Source of the DNA: Glandiceps talaboti
Lineage: Eukaryota > Hemichordata > Enteropneusta > Spengelidae
Direction of reading: 5' to 3'
Length of the DNA stretch: 64,000 bases
Assembly (NCBI RefSeq): GCF_964340395.1
Contig: NC_135570.1
Span: 11,242,822 to 11,306,821, forward strand
Shown here: positions 25,430 through 51,673 of the stretch, piece by piece
Position numbering within the stretch: the stretch's first letter is position 1
How the letters are laid out: every line of letters begins with the position of its first letter
Made by a program: the position numbers and the translations under genes
Notes under the pieces: model-generated
What the model was told of the DNA's origin: nothing
Seen by the model: only the letters and a program-made list of their open reading frames with translations
Databases searched by the model: none

Positions 25430-26302
25430 GTAAGGTTTCTGCTTGTTAATACCGTTGGCGGCCATGTTTTCAGCCTTGCGTCAATCCAATTTGCAGGTAC
25501 CGATTTTCGTTGAACCGTCGATATATTGACAGTTATATTTCTGCATATCACGATAATTGTATTTGATGACAATAAATGTGTTTGTATAGGAGAGGCTTGG
25601 CTTTAATTCTGAATGGCACCGTTGTACAGTGCCTGCCGTTATCGACTTGTCGTCATTTCAAGAAATATGCAGGGCGGATAGTTCACCGTAAATCAACAGT
25701 GATTATTTTATCTCCGGAAATGGATTGGTGTTTGATATGGGAGTATAATGACAGTAATGCATCTCTCGCCAATGAAAACATAATGCATGGAAATATAATT
25801 AAACAGACTATGGCAAACTACATGACGATGTCTCGGCAAACAACAGTCTTACAGTATGCTACATGTCACTTTATGCAGAATAATACCTAATGATAAAATC
25901 AGCTAACATCGAAACCCTAGTTTGCGAAATTTCATGAGGCATAAATTTACAAAAATGAAGACATTATCAAGCTCCCTGTCTAGTTTTTGAGACCACACTA
26001 GACAGTGTGTTTATTATTTTTGTTGTACTTCAGTAAAATATGATACGCTATTATTAGGGATACATGCTGTGTTGCTGTCTGTCTGTATGTTTGTCTGTCT
26101 GTGTGTGTCCTCACCTCGATGGGAATTTCGATGCTTCGAACAACTACATGTATATTCTATAATGAATTTTGCTTCATGAAGAATCAACAAGAAATATTAA
26201 ATTGGTTGGGTTTTTTAAATTATATTTTACCTTCATGTGAAGGATTTGTAAACAATGTGTTTGACTAAACGTATATAATGAACTAGACAGTATGACATAT
26301 AT

Positions 26303-26469
26303 GTATAGTCCTGCTTGCAAAAGGAGTACGGGAGTCGATTCTGACATTATCCCCTGTCAGAATCGAGTCCTGTATCCTGTCTGCATGTAGGACGAGCGAA
26401 AGACAATCATGGATAATGCCATAATGGAGTCCCGACTTGTAAACACAGTCTGCGAATAGGACTATATGA
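26303..26469. repeat. Nested palindrome (possible small MITE)
   Basis: The outer ends TATAGTCCTGCTTGCA and the inverted TCTGCGAATAGGACTATA enclose an inner hairpin, GAGTCGATTCTGACA / TGTCAGAATCGAGTC with a short loop of about 8 nt, whose own flank again contains GTCCT and AGGAC. Intergenic. Confidence 0.5.
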
Positions 26470-27340
26470 AAATGAAATACAACCGTTGGGCACGCAACGC
26501 ATGATGCGACACTCAAATCATTCAAAATATGTCGTCTTCAGCGTCATCGCCTTCGTGTGTGACATTGGTGATGATAGAATACTAGCGCCTGCAAATGTGA
26601 ATCATTATAAACATCACGAATAACTATCGCATAAATTTAGCCTTCCTTTATTTGGGACGTGTATAACAGGATCACTCCACACACGACAACTGTCAAAATA
26701 ACTTACATATAAATCTATGGATCATGAATTTGTTGTAAATGTTTCGACGTGACAGGACAGTTTTGTGAAAAAGAATATCCCTCCTTGAGCGTACAAGATA
26801 ATGGTGATTCCTAAGTTCAGCCACTAGAAACTAATGCTGGTATCACAGTATACTGCACATATACTTTGTCTATTTTGGAGTGAGTGGTTTAATGCACGGG
26901 TTTAATGTTTAGTCACAGCTGTGTCGTCTGCCTTTGATAGTGTTTGACATTGTTACACCATCTGTTATGATGGTTTGACGTATTCTGCCATAGCCAACTT
27001 AATAGGATAAAAGCATTTTATACTTCATCAAACGATACGTCATAATGTTTTGAGAGAGATTCATCGCACGGAAAGATACGAATTTGGTCTAGTATTCCTG
27101 ACTGGCGCCGTTCAAATGTGATACGGAATCAAGTAAATGTACTTGTGGCGATTAAAGAACGTGAGAGGTCACGATACAAATGGAGACGGAACAATTCAAA
27201 TGAAAATTACTCTGTGTGTCTGTAAATAAATGTGAGCGTTAGCGATGAGATGTACTGACTTTAAACATTTTGTGATCATGAAATGATGATACAATGTGTG
27301 GGTACATTTGTATATAAATCAGTCAGTCCATATAGCAATC

Positions 27341-27346
27341 TATCAA

Positions 27347-27403
<57 letters not shown>

Positions 27404-27422
27404 TTATGTCTGTCAACCAACC

Positions 27423-27500
<78 letters not shown>

Positions 27501-27535
27501 CTAGCTAGTTAGTTGGTTAGTTAGTTAGTTAGCCA
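27341..27535. repeat. (TGTC)n followed by (TTAG)n microsatellites
   Basis: A tetranucleotide TCTG run of about 60 bp, a short gap, then a GTTA run of about 110 bp with a few CTAG interruptions. A shorter (GAAA)n lies at 27724-27752. Confidence 0.9.
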
Positions 27536-30011
27536 ATAAGTCATTGTTGAATCCATTAGTCAGCTAACCATTTAAACTGTTCGTTAGTATTACTGTGTAT
27601 TCCGACTTCAAAATAACTCGAATAAAAAGAAGGGGTAACCTCGCCCCACCCCGTCTCGTTGAAATATAAAAAAGAACCAAAATTCCGACTATTTCTGCTT
27701 ATTCCGACTTCAAAATAACAAATGAAAAGAAAGAAAGAAAGAAAGAAAGAAAGGCCAGTATTATTTCTGTTTGTTCCGACATGAAAATAAGACGAATAAA
27801 AAAGAAAGAACATAATTTACTTCTACTTCTGTTTGGTTGTTTTTCCAGTTAGTAACTAACCGAATTCCGAATAAACAGACTAGATAATCTTCAATTTCAT
27901 ATAATTGTGCATATATAATATTGATGACAGCAAAACACACGTGTACAACAAAGCTGGTTGATGTAGCTTTTACCATTAGTGAGTCACGTACATACAATGC
28001 TTCAAATTTAACATATTTGTTTTATTCACTGATGTTAACAACACGCATGTGCTTTATGTCCTGAGTAACTTCCTATAGTTAACGATTTACGGTAATTTAC
28101 GTTAAATCCATTGTCGTAAACCAGAGCTCACTGAGCCAGGCTGTGATTTAAGAAGATGGTGAAATCTTACGAATGCAAACTTCAAATTTCATATACTCCG
28201 TAATTTGGTGTATTCATTGATAACATATAACAAGACGCAAATGTTGTACACGATTGTTGATGTAACTTATAATTTTATAGCTAGTTGGCATAATTGATTA
28301 TTGTCCGTAATTTGGCAATATCTGAAAAATATAAGCTTCAAATTTCAAACGCCAGGGACAGGCCTAGCGGTTAAATTCATGACGAAATCAATAATGAAGT
28401 TGAAAATAGCTGACGTTACTGGAATAACCCTTCAAAGACCTTGAATCCTCACATTACAAGTTTAATAAGTCATTTGCATAATTCGTTATTTTTTTCATCT
28501 GGTTCATACAATCCAACCCCAACGTAACGTGAAACTGTTATTATACTAAAGCACTACACATTTATACTTGATGCCACATTAGATCAGCCGTTACCATGGT
28601 TACCATGAAGATAACAAAAGGAGATAATCACTTCATAAAATACCACTTGGACAACTAAATCGGTTATATAAATTACTTTAATAATGTTTACAAACGGTAA
28701 CATTGAACTTCAAATGTGTGTTGGAATGAATGGTGGACGATCATCATCAGAATGACGATTTCCATACTTACAGCTGACCACTAGGTGGTCCCTTACTTTG
28801 TATAACGATAACGTATTTGATTTGTAACAGCGGTAGATGCAAGGCTTCCCTCCCTTTAGTGCGACCCTTCATAGTAATCTACAGTACTTTCCATCTAATA
28901 CCCTCGCACCTATGAACATGAGTCATCGCGACAAGTCAGCGATACGTTATCGCTTTCGTTTTGCCAAGTACGGTGAATATAAGTTAATTCACACTGACCT
29001 GTATATGCTAAATTGTAATACCATGACTGCACAACCATCGCCGTTATGCCTTCTGGCCATCATTCTATATTTTCTCTTTAAGTAATAATTTGCTTGGCAA
29101 ACTTCTCACTGTTTATAAATGACCGTCACTTTTTATTGTGTTTTTTATAAAATAGAGATTATTTTGATATTCATTTATTACCTGCATACTAGAGTATTCA
29201 TAATTTGAGTAATTTACAAGCTAATAATGTAAACAAGCAGTGGTTCCGTTATACGAGTAATTTATTGTCACACCGATAGCTTGTATGAAGTACTAGTAGT
29301 TTCCGTTTATAAATCACAACGGATGAGGCATACAATATAAGACATACCCATGGCATATATGCATCATGTTTTCATTCTGTACACTTATTCTCATTTCGTA
29401 TTTTTTTAAATATTCAAAACAATTCAGGTAATTATTTTTGTTTTCCGGTTGTTAAAACTACGAACTGTGTATGGTGCAAAAGAACCCGTATGTAGATATT
29501 ACGAACCTATATGACTGTGCGTGATGTGAGTCACACAGCTCCGTAAAGGCCCATACACCAATCAGACATCGCTGATGGCGTCCGTCGCGTCACATAGCAA
29601 ATAAACCTTCGTGACATTTCTACCGTAATAGGTACAGAGGGCACTCCCTCGTTGCATGCAATACTCTACGGATCACTTGTCAGACCAATTCACATTCTTC
29701 TAAATTCCTGCTTTGCAGAAGGTATAACGTTCTAACATATATGTTAAGTGTATAGTCATTAGTATGTCTACTGTAAATATTTTAAGTGCATTGTAATGCA
29801 ACAGTCTACTTTTCTCTGCTAGATACTATTATAATGCACTTGTTATCGTCAACAACTGGATCTAGAACACACCATCGTCCACTTCATGTACATTCCATAT
29901 TTGGATATGCCTCCTATATCAATATTTAATATATAACTCAGCAAGCTTGAATTTAGACTTATTCTGCAATCATATCCTGACAGGTGTGGTGGCTGAGGTT
30001 GGCTCTAAATA

Positions 30012-43641
<13,630 letters not shown>

Positions 43642-43843
43642 TTACCATGCCAACATTGTTGTCTAGTAAGCAACTTATAATAGCTGGCATGTCACCATTG
43701 TTGCTCAGGTTTGTTATTTATAGTTACCATGCCGATACTGGTGTCCAGGTTGGCAAGTTGCCAATATTTGTTACTCACCAAAACTAGCCCTATAACAATA
43801 TATTTACCGGTTTATCGGTATTAGCTAGCCTAGCAAGAACTAT

Positions 43844-43849
43844 AATAAA
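43844..43849 (+). terminator. AATAAA, candidate FSTL4/5 polyadenylation signal
   Basis: First AATAAA after the FSTL stop, 203 bases downstream. A second lies at 45469-45474, so a longer 3' UTR is possible. Confidence 0.4.
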
Positions 43850-43903
43850 GCAGTCATCACTGTCATTGCCCAAACAATTCAGCTATAAACTGATTTTGGT
43901 CTG

Positions 43904-43949
<46 letters not shown>

Positions 43950-44440
43950 ATTGAAATCTACTTGTAACTCCCCAGCATTATTACAATGTTAAAACATGAA
44001 AGTCAACTGTCAAAATTCTAAATTGGTATTATTTTCGGGGAGTTGTTACGTTATTATATAAATTAAATAACTGTAATAATTCCTATAGACTCCCTATGTG
44101 TTGTGGACAATTCCTCTAGTTAAGAAACAATGCAAATAATGACGTTATGAGCACCTCAAGACATGCCCAATGATGTGAAACACCCCAGAGGAAACAATAT
44201 CCAACCAGAAATTGCTGATGTCCTCAATATTTCTGTGAACATAATTGGTAGTTAGACATACTCAAGTCACTGTGACATGGAGAAGAATTCTTGAAGTGTT
44301 TCTTGCTCAACGTTCTTAAATATCGCAAAACTAATAATCATGTGTTCACTTATCATGTCATTAAAGAAACTAAATTGTGTGTGATTTGTTTGTACAGTAA
44401 CAGATATATGTATTATGGCACATTGAGTAAAGAAGTGTTT

Positions 44441-44627
44441 GTTGCTATAGCAATAGCCAATAGGATTCAATGGCACATTTAGTACTGACCAATCACATTG
44501 TGGTATAAAGGATTCCGTTGCTATAGCAATAACAAATAAGATTCAGTGGCACTTTTGATGTGGAAGCATTGTTATGAAAGTGACCAATCAGACGCAGTAT
44601 AAAGATTTCTGTTGCCATAGCAGTAAC
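44441..44627. promoter_or_regulatory. Cluster of X-box-like palindromes with CCAAT boxes
   Basis: GTTGCTATAGCAAT (44441-44454), GTTGCTATAGCAATAAC (44517-44533) and GTTGCCATAGCAGTAAC (44611-44627) alternate with CCAAT motifs near 44457, 44489 and 44584. They sit in an imperfect tandem duplication. X-boxes are RFX sites and CCAAT is bound by NF-Y. Function is inferred only from motif resemblance. Confidence 0.3.
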
Positions 44628-45009
44628 CAATTGCATTCAGTGGTGCATATTGAATTAGGAAGTGTTGGGTATACTAACACCAGTATTCAATAATTTACTT
44701 TGTGTAAACATCATATAGTATATGCCATTAATTGAAATATCACATGTCAAGGCCAAGAGGCTGATCTTTTCTCGTTCTTCCTTGATAATTTCTACATTGT
44801 CATCATTAGATTAAAGGTACTGGTATTGTATCTGTTTGATGTGTGTTCTTTAGAGATGACTTTAAAATTCTATTAAATAGTGGAGGCTGTCATGTAAATT
44901 TGCTGTGTGGAAGTTTAGATTTTATGCACTTTTGTAGAACGTCATGCAACAAAGTGTCATTGCAGTGTAGCATTGTAGAATGTTATGAAAGGAAGTATTG
45001 TTGCATTGT

Positions 45010-45310
45010 AGCATTGCAGACTGATGAAACAAAGTGACATAGCATTGTACAGTTATGAAACTAAGTATCATTGCATTGTAAACAAAATGCCATTGCAATG
45101 TAGTATTGTAGAATGTTTATGAAATGAAGTATTGTTGCATTGTAACATCATAGACTGTTCTGAAACAAAGTGTCATTGCATTGTAAACAAAGTGCCATTG
45201 CAGTGTAGCATTGTAGAATGTTATGAAACAGTGTCATTGCATTGTAAACAAAGTATCATTGCATTGTAAACAAAGTTGTTACAATGTAGTATTGTAGAAG
45301 TGTTCTGAAA
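45010..45310. repeat. Degenerate repeat of about 60 bp units
   Basis: Recurring GTGTCATTGCATTGTAAACA and GTAGCATTGTAGAATG words, with no fixed period. Intergenic, downstream of FSTL. Confidence 0.6.
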
Positions 45311-46599
45311 CCAAGTGTTATTGCAGTGCAGTTTTATAGACTGCTGTGCAACAAAATGTTTGATTATTGTTATACTGAAACAGCCAGCTAATGAATATCC
45401 AAATATGTGATAGAATGGCTAAAATGTATTTTAAGTGTGTTTCTATGGCAACAAATGTAAGTTATGACAATAAAGCTATGTACAGGGTTATGATAAACTT
45501 ATCTATTCAATTTACAACTATTGTAATGTGTGTTCAAATTCTATTCTTAGAGGTCGTTGAGGTAGAATGGCAGTTAACAATTTAGGAAAGTGAATTAAGT
45601 GACTTCACTTTTCACTTGTTTAATAATTTGACAGTATATACACTGTGAGACCATTGTTAATGCAGTCTTCAGTGTTAAGTGGTATTTGACTCACTGCCCA
45701 TATATGAATAAAATAAAATATTAGCTCTATTAAACTATCAATAATGGTGTGAACCAAAATACGAATATAACACTTTCAAGTTTTCAGCACTTTGTCGTAA
45801 CACATTTTAGAATCACCAAATAGTTATAGAATACTAGTGATACCATGTATTAGCCTCTTACCATAACTTATATAGATAGAATTAGTATGGCCATAAAAAA
45901 AAAGGTTTTTGTTTCTCGCCCCAGCCCATGTCACTTGAGGACATGCGCATCAGAGCTATTTTTTCCACGTTTTTTTTTTTCAAAACTTGTGAAGTGCACA
46001 CTCATGGCAGGAAAATGATGCTTTTACCCTATATATTATTCAGAATGTTAATTGTACTTTTGTTTGCTATGTATGATGTATCAAACTGTATTTCATTAAT
46101 CATTTTGTGATGAGTTAAATTTCTCTGTTTTTAACTGTGTATAATCCTATAGATCAGTACAGTGGACCTAACAAAACAAAAGAATACCGTGTCACTTTAC
46201 ACCACTTTTACATTTTTTGTTGGACGAGAAACAAAACTTTTTTTTTCTTGGCCTTACATATGGACTAGTCATCTTTACTTTTTGTATTTGCATTAATTTG
46301 ATATTGCCAAAAGAATTTATGTCACCATAGCAACTCAATAAATATACAAGTGGAGGTGCTGTTTTCTCCTCTTTTTTTTTTACAAAAAGAGGCAAAGACG
46401 TTCCTTTTATTTTTATTTTTATGATTTTTCTGTCATTTGTTGACTTGTTCTGTGAAATTCATTACGTTCACTCTGGAGTGAGATGTGTTTTAATGATTCA
46501 AACGTTTCCGACACGTGTCTGTTTACTCATTTTAATTAACATTGTTCCTGTATCATTTTATAACCTAACAGTACTGACAGTGGCAGACAACAGTACAGT

Positions 46600-46652
46600 A
46601 CAAGCTATCACACACACTCACACAAATATTAGCTTGAGTACAGTACAAGCTA

Positions 46653-46695
<43 letters not shown>
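46600..46695. repeat. Short duplication flanking a (CA)n run
   Basis: ACAGTACAAGCTATCACACA occurs twice and AATATTAGCTTG twice, around a CA microsatellite. Confidence 0.8.
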
Positions 46696-46779
46696 TATTA
46701 GCTTGGTAAATAACATGAATTGTGAAGTTGAGTCTCACAAACAGAATTTGTCATCAGCTATGTTGATAGTTATTGTAGC

Positions 46780-46890
46780 CATGACCAATACGCTATATTC
46801 CAGTTACCAAAGTTCTGACCATTTTGCAGGTAAACCACCACAAGAGGGCGCCCCAGATTTGGCAAAGTGAGGGCTAAAATTTGGTCATGG
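46780..46890. repeat. Dispersed repeat family E, copy 1
   Basis: Contains CAATACGCTATATTCCAGTT, GTTCTGACCATTTTGCA and TTGGCAAAGTGAGGGCTAAA, all matching the inverted copy at 52090-52210. Confidence 0.5.
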
Positions 46891-47760
46891 CCATTACACA
46901 TAAGCCAATGCACAAAACTATGAAAAAAATATGTGTCTAGGTACTCTGTAGCATTACAGTCGTGGTTAGACATATTTTGATTACTGGTAGTCACTAGTAA
47001 AACAGTACAAGAGAACAACACACAAAATGAATGGTCACTATCATGTCTGAGCTGTCTTTACACTATGATATTAAACAATTCCGACTCTTACTTCTGACAC
47101 AAAAATAGCTTGATTAGTGGCCAAATCATGAAATGTTTTCTCTCCCTGATAACTGGAACATGGCATATTGGTAAGCCAGAATGATTTGTTTTAATTAAAA
47201 TGATTGAGTGACACAACTTTCCAAATCTGAACAGTGCTACAACTTTGTATTTTAATGTTCAAAACTTTTTTTTTTTAAAATAACCCTACAAGCGTTAAGC
47301 CCGATTTAAGTTACCAAGTGCTGGTCACATCCAATCCAAGAATGTTTTAATGTGAAATTCTAGAGCAATGTCAAACCCTACTTTTACTGTAGTTTTACTA
47401 GTACAAGTTACTCAACATTTGTAGAATGAGTCAATAGACTTAAATGCAAAGGACTTTTACTTTTACTTAACATAGGCAAGCTATTGTTTACACTGAAAGA
47501 GACGGTCATTGATGGCACCCTTGACAATACAGCCCCCCCCCCCCCCCCCCATGACGATATGTTACCCATTGATGAATGAACCCTCTTTTTGTTAGCGTTA
47601 CCAATGTTCCATGTCAGGGGTCAGACTAGACTAGCTGCAAGCTATCTCCCGACTCACAATTTACCCCTCTTTGTTTTTGTTTACCATTCCCTTTAGTTTA
47701 CAGTGGTTTGTAATCATTTCTATTTTGGATAAATATTATGGTTACAATCTGGCCATTAGT

Positions 47761-47935
47761 CAGTCTCGCTGCCAGACTCATGACTATCGTCCGTAAACTT
47801 TGTAAAGCCGAACGGTGAAACTGCGAGAAGCGAGTGGCTTTCGGGACTATTAAAAGCCCCCCACACTTCTCGCAGCTTTGCCGCTCAGCTTTACAAAGCT
47901 TAGGGACGATATCACGAGTCTGGCAGTGAGACTAG
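47761..47935. mobile_element. MITE family C (hAT-like), copy 1
   Basis: 175 bp flanked by 8-bp direct repeats CCATTAGT (47753-47760, 47936-47943). TIRs AGTCTCGCTGCCAGACTC and GAGTCTGGCAGTGAGACT. A second inner palindrome is built of TTTGTAAAGC and GCTTTACAAAG. The 8-bp duplication suggests hAT. Confidence 0.7.
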
Positions 47936-49436
47936 CCATTAGTCTGGCAATGCATTATACAGTCTGTATAACATGTTATCTTTCTACTTGTCACTCACTA
48001 CATCACTGTATCACTACCCAGCTGGTACGTTATAATACAATAAATGTCAGCCATTTCATTGCAGGTATTTTTATTATTTTTGAAACCCCCACCACTGATA
48101 TTTTGATAAGTGCAAATTATTACACTATTTATATTTTTATGAACATTAAATGTATGGATATCAACTCTTTACATTATAAAGACGTTGTCATGGCAACAGC
48201 TGCAATTTATTTTAACATTGTAAAGACATCTGCTATATTTCAACCTTTTTTCCTGAATAAAGTTAGTCTTTGCCATCATTACAAATGTGGTTGTCTTTTT
48301 GGTATGTTATTGATATGTTATCAGAGGTAAGCTTCTTTTCATTCATTGACCTTTGACCTCCCTTGCCTCTTTCAAGACATCTTGTTCCCTCTTGCACAAC
48401 TCTGGTACTCGCGTATCTCGTGATAATTTTTATCCAGTTTTACTACCAAGTACTGTTTACAAAGATCATGGAAAGTCTAGTTGAAAAAGAGTTAAAAGTA
48501 ACTGATCGCAACTGAATACCACAAATTGTGTACAAATAGCAAAATATGCAAGAAATGGCTTGATCACAGGTAACTTGAACCTGAAAGTCAAGGTCATGGG
48601 AAGGTCAAGGTCTTAAACACAGACTGCCCGATATAAAGAGGATTATGGCTAATCTATGCAAATGCAGGAAATTCAAACTGCTGTACAGAGCACTAGCTTC
48701 TGGGTCTTGTTTTTCAGCATTTTTTCTGTGCTCCAAGAAGCACACAGGTCATGTATCATGTACAAATTGTTGTGAATGTTGTAGGATGGTAACTTGATAC
48801 ACAAATTAGTTGAAAATCAATGTTTGTTTCACAGAATGAAAAAATTTTTTCAAAATGAGACATATTCCCCTGCAAACAGCTGTTTAGATTGTGTGTGTCA
48901 CTAAGGATTATTCAAATATGCGGCATTTGCATGTGAAAATCCCAGATAGGGAATGTTTATATTTTGGTGATTACTTGCCAGTGAGTCATCACAAGTTCTC
49001 CACCTCCAAACATACAGTCAGTCATATGCAAAATAGGGCCCCAGGCACCGACAGTCATACCTTTAAAAGCTTGGCCATTCTTATTTTTTGGGGGGGTGGG
49101 GGGGGGGGTGGGGGGCTAAAGATAAGTCTCTGCAAGTGCTTGACTTCAAGATCAACTATATGTGTTATACTGCCCTCAATGTCAATGAACCAACACTGAT
49201 TGATTTTAAAAAGACGCTTTTATTCAAATGCACATTGACAGTGTATTCATAAATTTTTGTTCACAGACACAGACACAGGTAATGTAGTTTTACAATGATA
49301 GTATGACAAAGTTAGGCTTACTGTCTAAAAAGCATGGCAGTATAACCAACCCTATAGCTCTACTGAATAACTTGGTATTCAGTTGTGCTAAAAAGTAGAT
49401 AGCTTGATATGATACAACATGTATGGTATGTAACAA

Positions 49437-49800
49437 TGTGTAAGTAGGAGCAATAGAGTACGGAGAACAATAAAATTAACAATGTGCAGGTAGGAGCAAT
49501 AGAGTACGGAGAACAATAAAATTAACAATGTGCAGGTAGGAGCAATAGAGTACGGAGAATAATAAAATTAACAATGTGCAGGTAGGAGCAATAGAGTACG
49601 GAGAACAATAAAATTAACAATGTGCAGGTAGGAGCAATAGAGTACGGAGAACAATAAAATTAACAATGTGCAGGTAGGAACAATAGAGTACGGAGAACAA
49701 TAAAATTAACAATGTGCAGGTAGGAGCAATAGAGTACGGAGAACAATAAAATTAACAATGTGCAGGTAGGAACAATAGAGTACGGAGAACAATAAAATTT
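49437..49800. repeat. 46-bp tandem array, about 8 near-identical copies
   Basis: The unit contains AACAATGTGCAGGTAGGAGC, AATAGAGTACGGAGAACAAT and AAAATT. Units differ at only one or two positions (AGGAGC or AGGAAC), implying recent expansion or homogenisation. Intergenic. Confidence 0.9.
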
Positions 49801-49869
49801 ACAAAAGAGTCAAACCCAGACATTTCAAGTACTGAATGTAGAAATACTATGACAGACCCTCATGATGTA

Positions 49870-50050
49870 TGAGTGCTAGCGTGGCATACTCTGGGTAATT
49901 GTAGTTAGTGCTTGCAATGTTCTCTGTGGTTGTACTTTCACAAGCGTAGCTAGTGAAAGTTCTGCAGAAACACTGCTGGCATGAGTGCAAATACCCCCCA
50001 GTACCTACACTGGCTGGCACTCACATGCACCATGGGGTTCTGTTCTGAAT
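49870..50050. repeat. Dispersed repeat family D, copy 2 (inverted)
   Basis: Read on the minus strand it matches 15950-16160 through GAGTGCCAG, GGGGGTATTTGCACT, GCAGTGTTTCTGCAG and TTTCACTAGCTACGCTTGTG. It immediately follows the 46-bp array. Confidence 0.5.
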
Positions 50051-50554
50051 TACCCAATACAGCCAAGTTTCATAGATATCACACTGTGCTATCACGCAGT
50101 TTTGTATACAAGGAACAACCTTGCATATCATTTACATATCATTTGCATACAGGTATGCAATAATGTTTACTGTATTGTACTGCAGCGCAAATACAACTAG
50201 TATGTATGCACACTGGTGCAAGTAATCACTGGTATGTGTGTTATGATGAAAAGTATTTCGTAATTCTGATAAAATCTGCTGAAGATTAGATTGAAGATTT
50301 GTTTTTCTATCCTTAATAAATATATAATTGGCATTTATTTTAATGCTGACACTAAAATAATAAACTGAAATCTAGAAATGCAATGATGGTGTTTGTTGCT
50401 ATCTCCACAAACAATCACCTTGCCACTTTCATGAACTCCATGTGACCCATGTGACTTCTGGGTATTCCTGGAAACGCACGAACAAAATACTCAATCCGAA
50501 CAAGAATATTAAATCTCTCAAATGTCTCAGATTGCTTTGGAAGCCATTAAAAAC

Positions 50555-50709
50555 ATAGTCTCACTTCCAGATGTTGTGACATTCATCTCTCTATAAGGTG
50601 CACAAAATGCACCCTGACCGACCGGAGAAGTCGCAAGAAGTGACTAACTTGCGACAAGTCACTCACTCTTCATGGTTTCATCACTCTGGCACATCTGGCA
50701 GCGAGAGTA
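50555..50709. mobile_element. MITE family C (hAT-like), copy 2
   Basis: 155 bp with ends TAGTCTCACTTCCAGATGT and ACATCTGGCAGCGAGAGTA and imperfect 8-bp flanks TTAAAAAC/TTTAAAAC. The ends match copy 1. The interior contains the palindrome GACTAACTTGCGACAAGTC. Confidence 0.55.
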
Positions 50710-50793
50710 TTTAAAACGTAAATCTTTGTTTTTTAATGAGGTATTGTGTGAATTAGAAACACAACAGTTGACATGTTTATAATGTAATGTAAA

Positions 50794-50799
50794 TTTATT
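50794..50799 (-). terminator. TTTATT (AATAAA on minus), candidate TIMM23 polyadenylation signal
   Basis: Lies 875 bases downstream of the TIMM23 stop on the minus strand. A hAT-like MITE follows about 85 bases beyond it. No transcript evidence. Confidence 0.3.
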
Positions 50800-51673
50800 C
50801 AAAAATAAGACATGACATACTACTCCAGGGTCACACAAAGGTCACAAAAACATGGACATTCTGCAGTATCTCATACATTTACAAGGTATCCCTATTCTCT
50901 TTTTTATTTTACATAAAATCTAAAAAAAAACCACATCAACTTAAAATTCCCAGTAATTATATTTTTATCATGCCATATTTGTGGCATACATGTAGACTTG
51001 CACTGCGTGAATCTTACTGCTTTGCTTAGTAGGATTTTATAGTAAAACCCAATTTTCAAATAAAAATTCCAGTAAGTTTACTTTCAACATGCAGTATTTG
51101 TGGTACAACTATTTGCAAGTCATGGTATGTATACAAGTGGACTGGCGCTCAAGTAGATCTCACTGGTCTACTCATAGGCCTTCAGAGTAGGACCCAGGTT
51201 TGTACAACCATTTCTGCGAGCACTTTAACAGTTAGAAATTTCTTACTTGAAATCTGATCAAAATACAAAGTAATTCTCAACATATGCTTAGCAGTAAATA
51301 ATTAATATAAAACACTAACGCAGAACATGGTTGAGAATTCATATTTATCTAACCAGTCTCAAAAACATGGTTTTTAAAAATGAGTAGAGGACATGAGACA
51401 AAGTGTTTGCAATTTCTTGCAAGTGGATTCAACTTGAAGTACATGTATAAGTGCTAGACTGAAGTCACTGTTTTTCAGATGATAATGTTGTGTTGAATAT
51501 TTCTACAGTGTATGAAGAACCGAAACACTTTTGAAAATTGTCTGACTTGAACTGGACGTATTTTACAAAATGGTTCTATTCATACAATAGAAATAAGTCT
51601 TCTGGCTTGTAAAGTCACTATGTACAAAGTCCTTTCTTTGTTGTCTGTACACTATTATTGTTCTATAAAGTCA

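Larger units (their letters stand above)
23160..30011. other. Intergenic region between WDFY3 and FSTL4/5 (about 6.9 kb)
   Basis: Apart from the LINE fragments, the nested palindrome, the microsatellites and the candidate exon at 25.16-25.43 kb, no exon is recognised. Two ATG-initiated frames of 70-100 codons near 25.4-25.9 kb have no recognisable similarity and are not called. Confidence 0.45.
43642..50793. other. Intergenic region between FSTL4/5 and TIMM23 (about 7.1 kb)
   Basis: FSTL 3' UTR, repeats and two hAT-like MITEs. No coding exon recognised; the open frames found (for example 46421-46870 and 47878-48330) are AT-rich and unlike any family I know. Poly-C at 47531-47550 and poly-G at 49090-49117 are homopolymers. 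Confidence 0.5.

Noticed and set aside
46421-46870. 149-codon ORF downstream of FSTL
   Set aside because: Contains a (CA)n run and part of dispersed repeat E; no recognisable domain.
47878-48330. 150-codon ORF
   Set aside because: Starts inside a hAT-like MITE; the remainder is AT-rich and unlike any known family.
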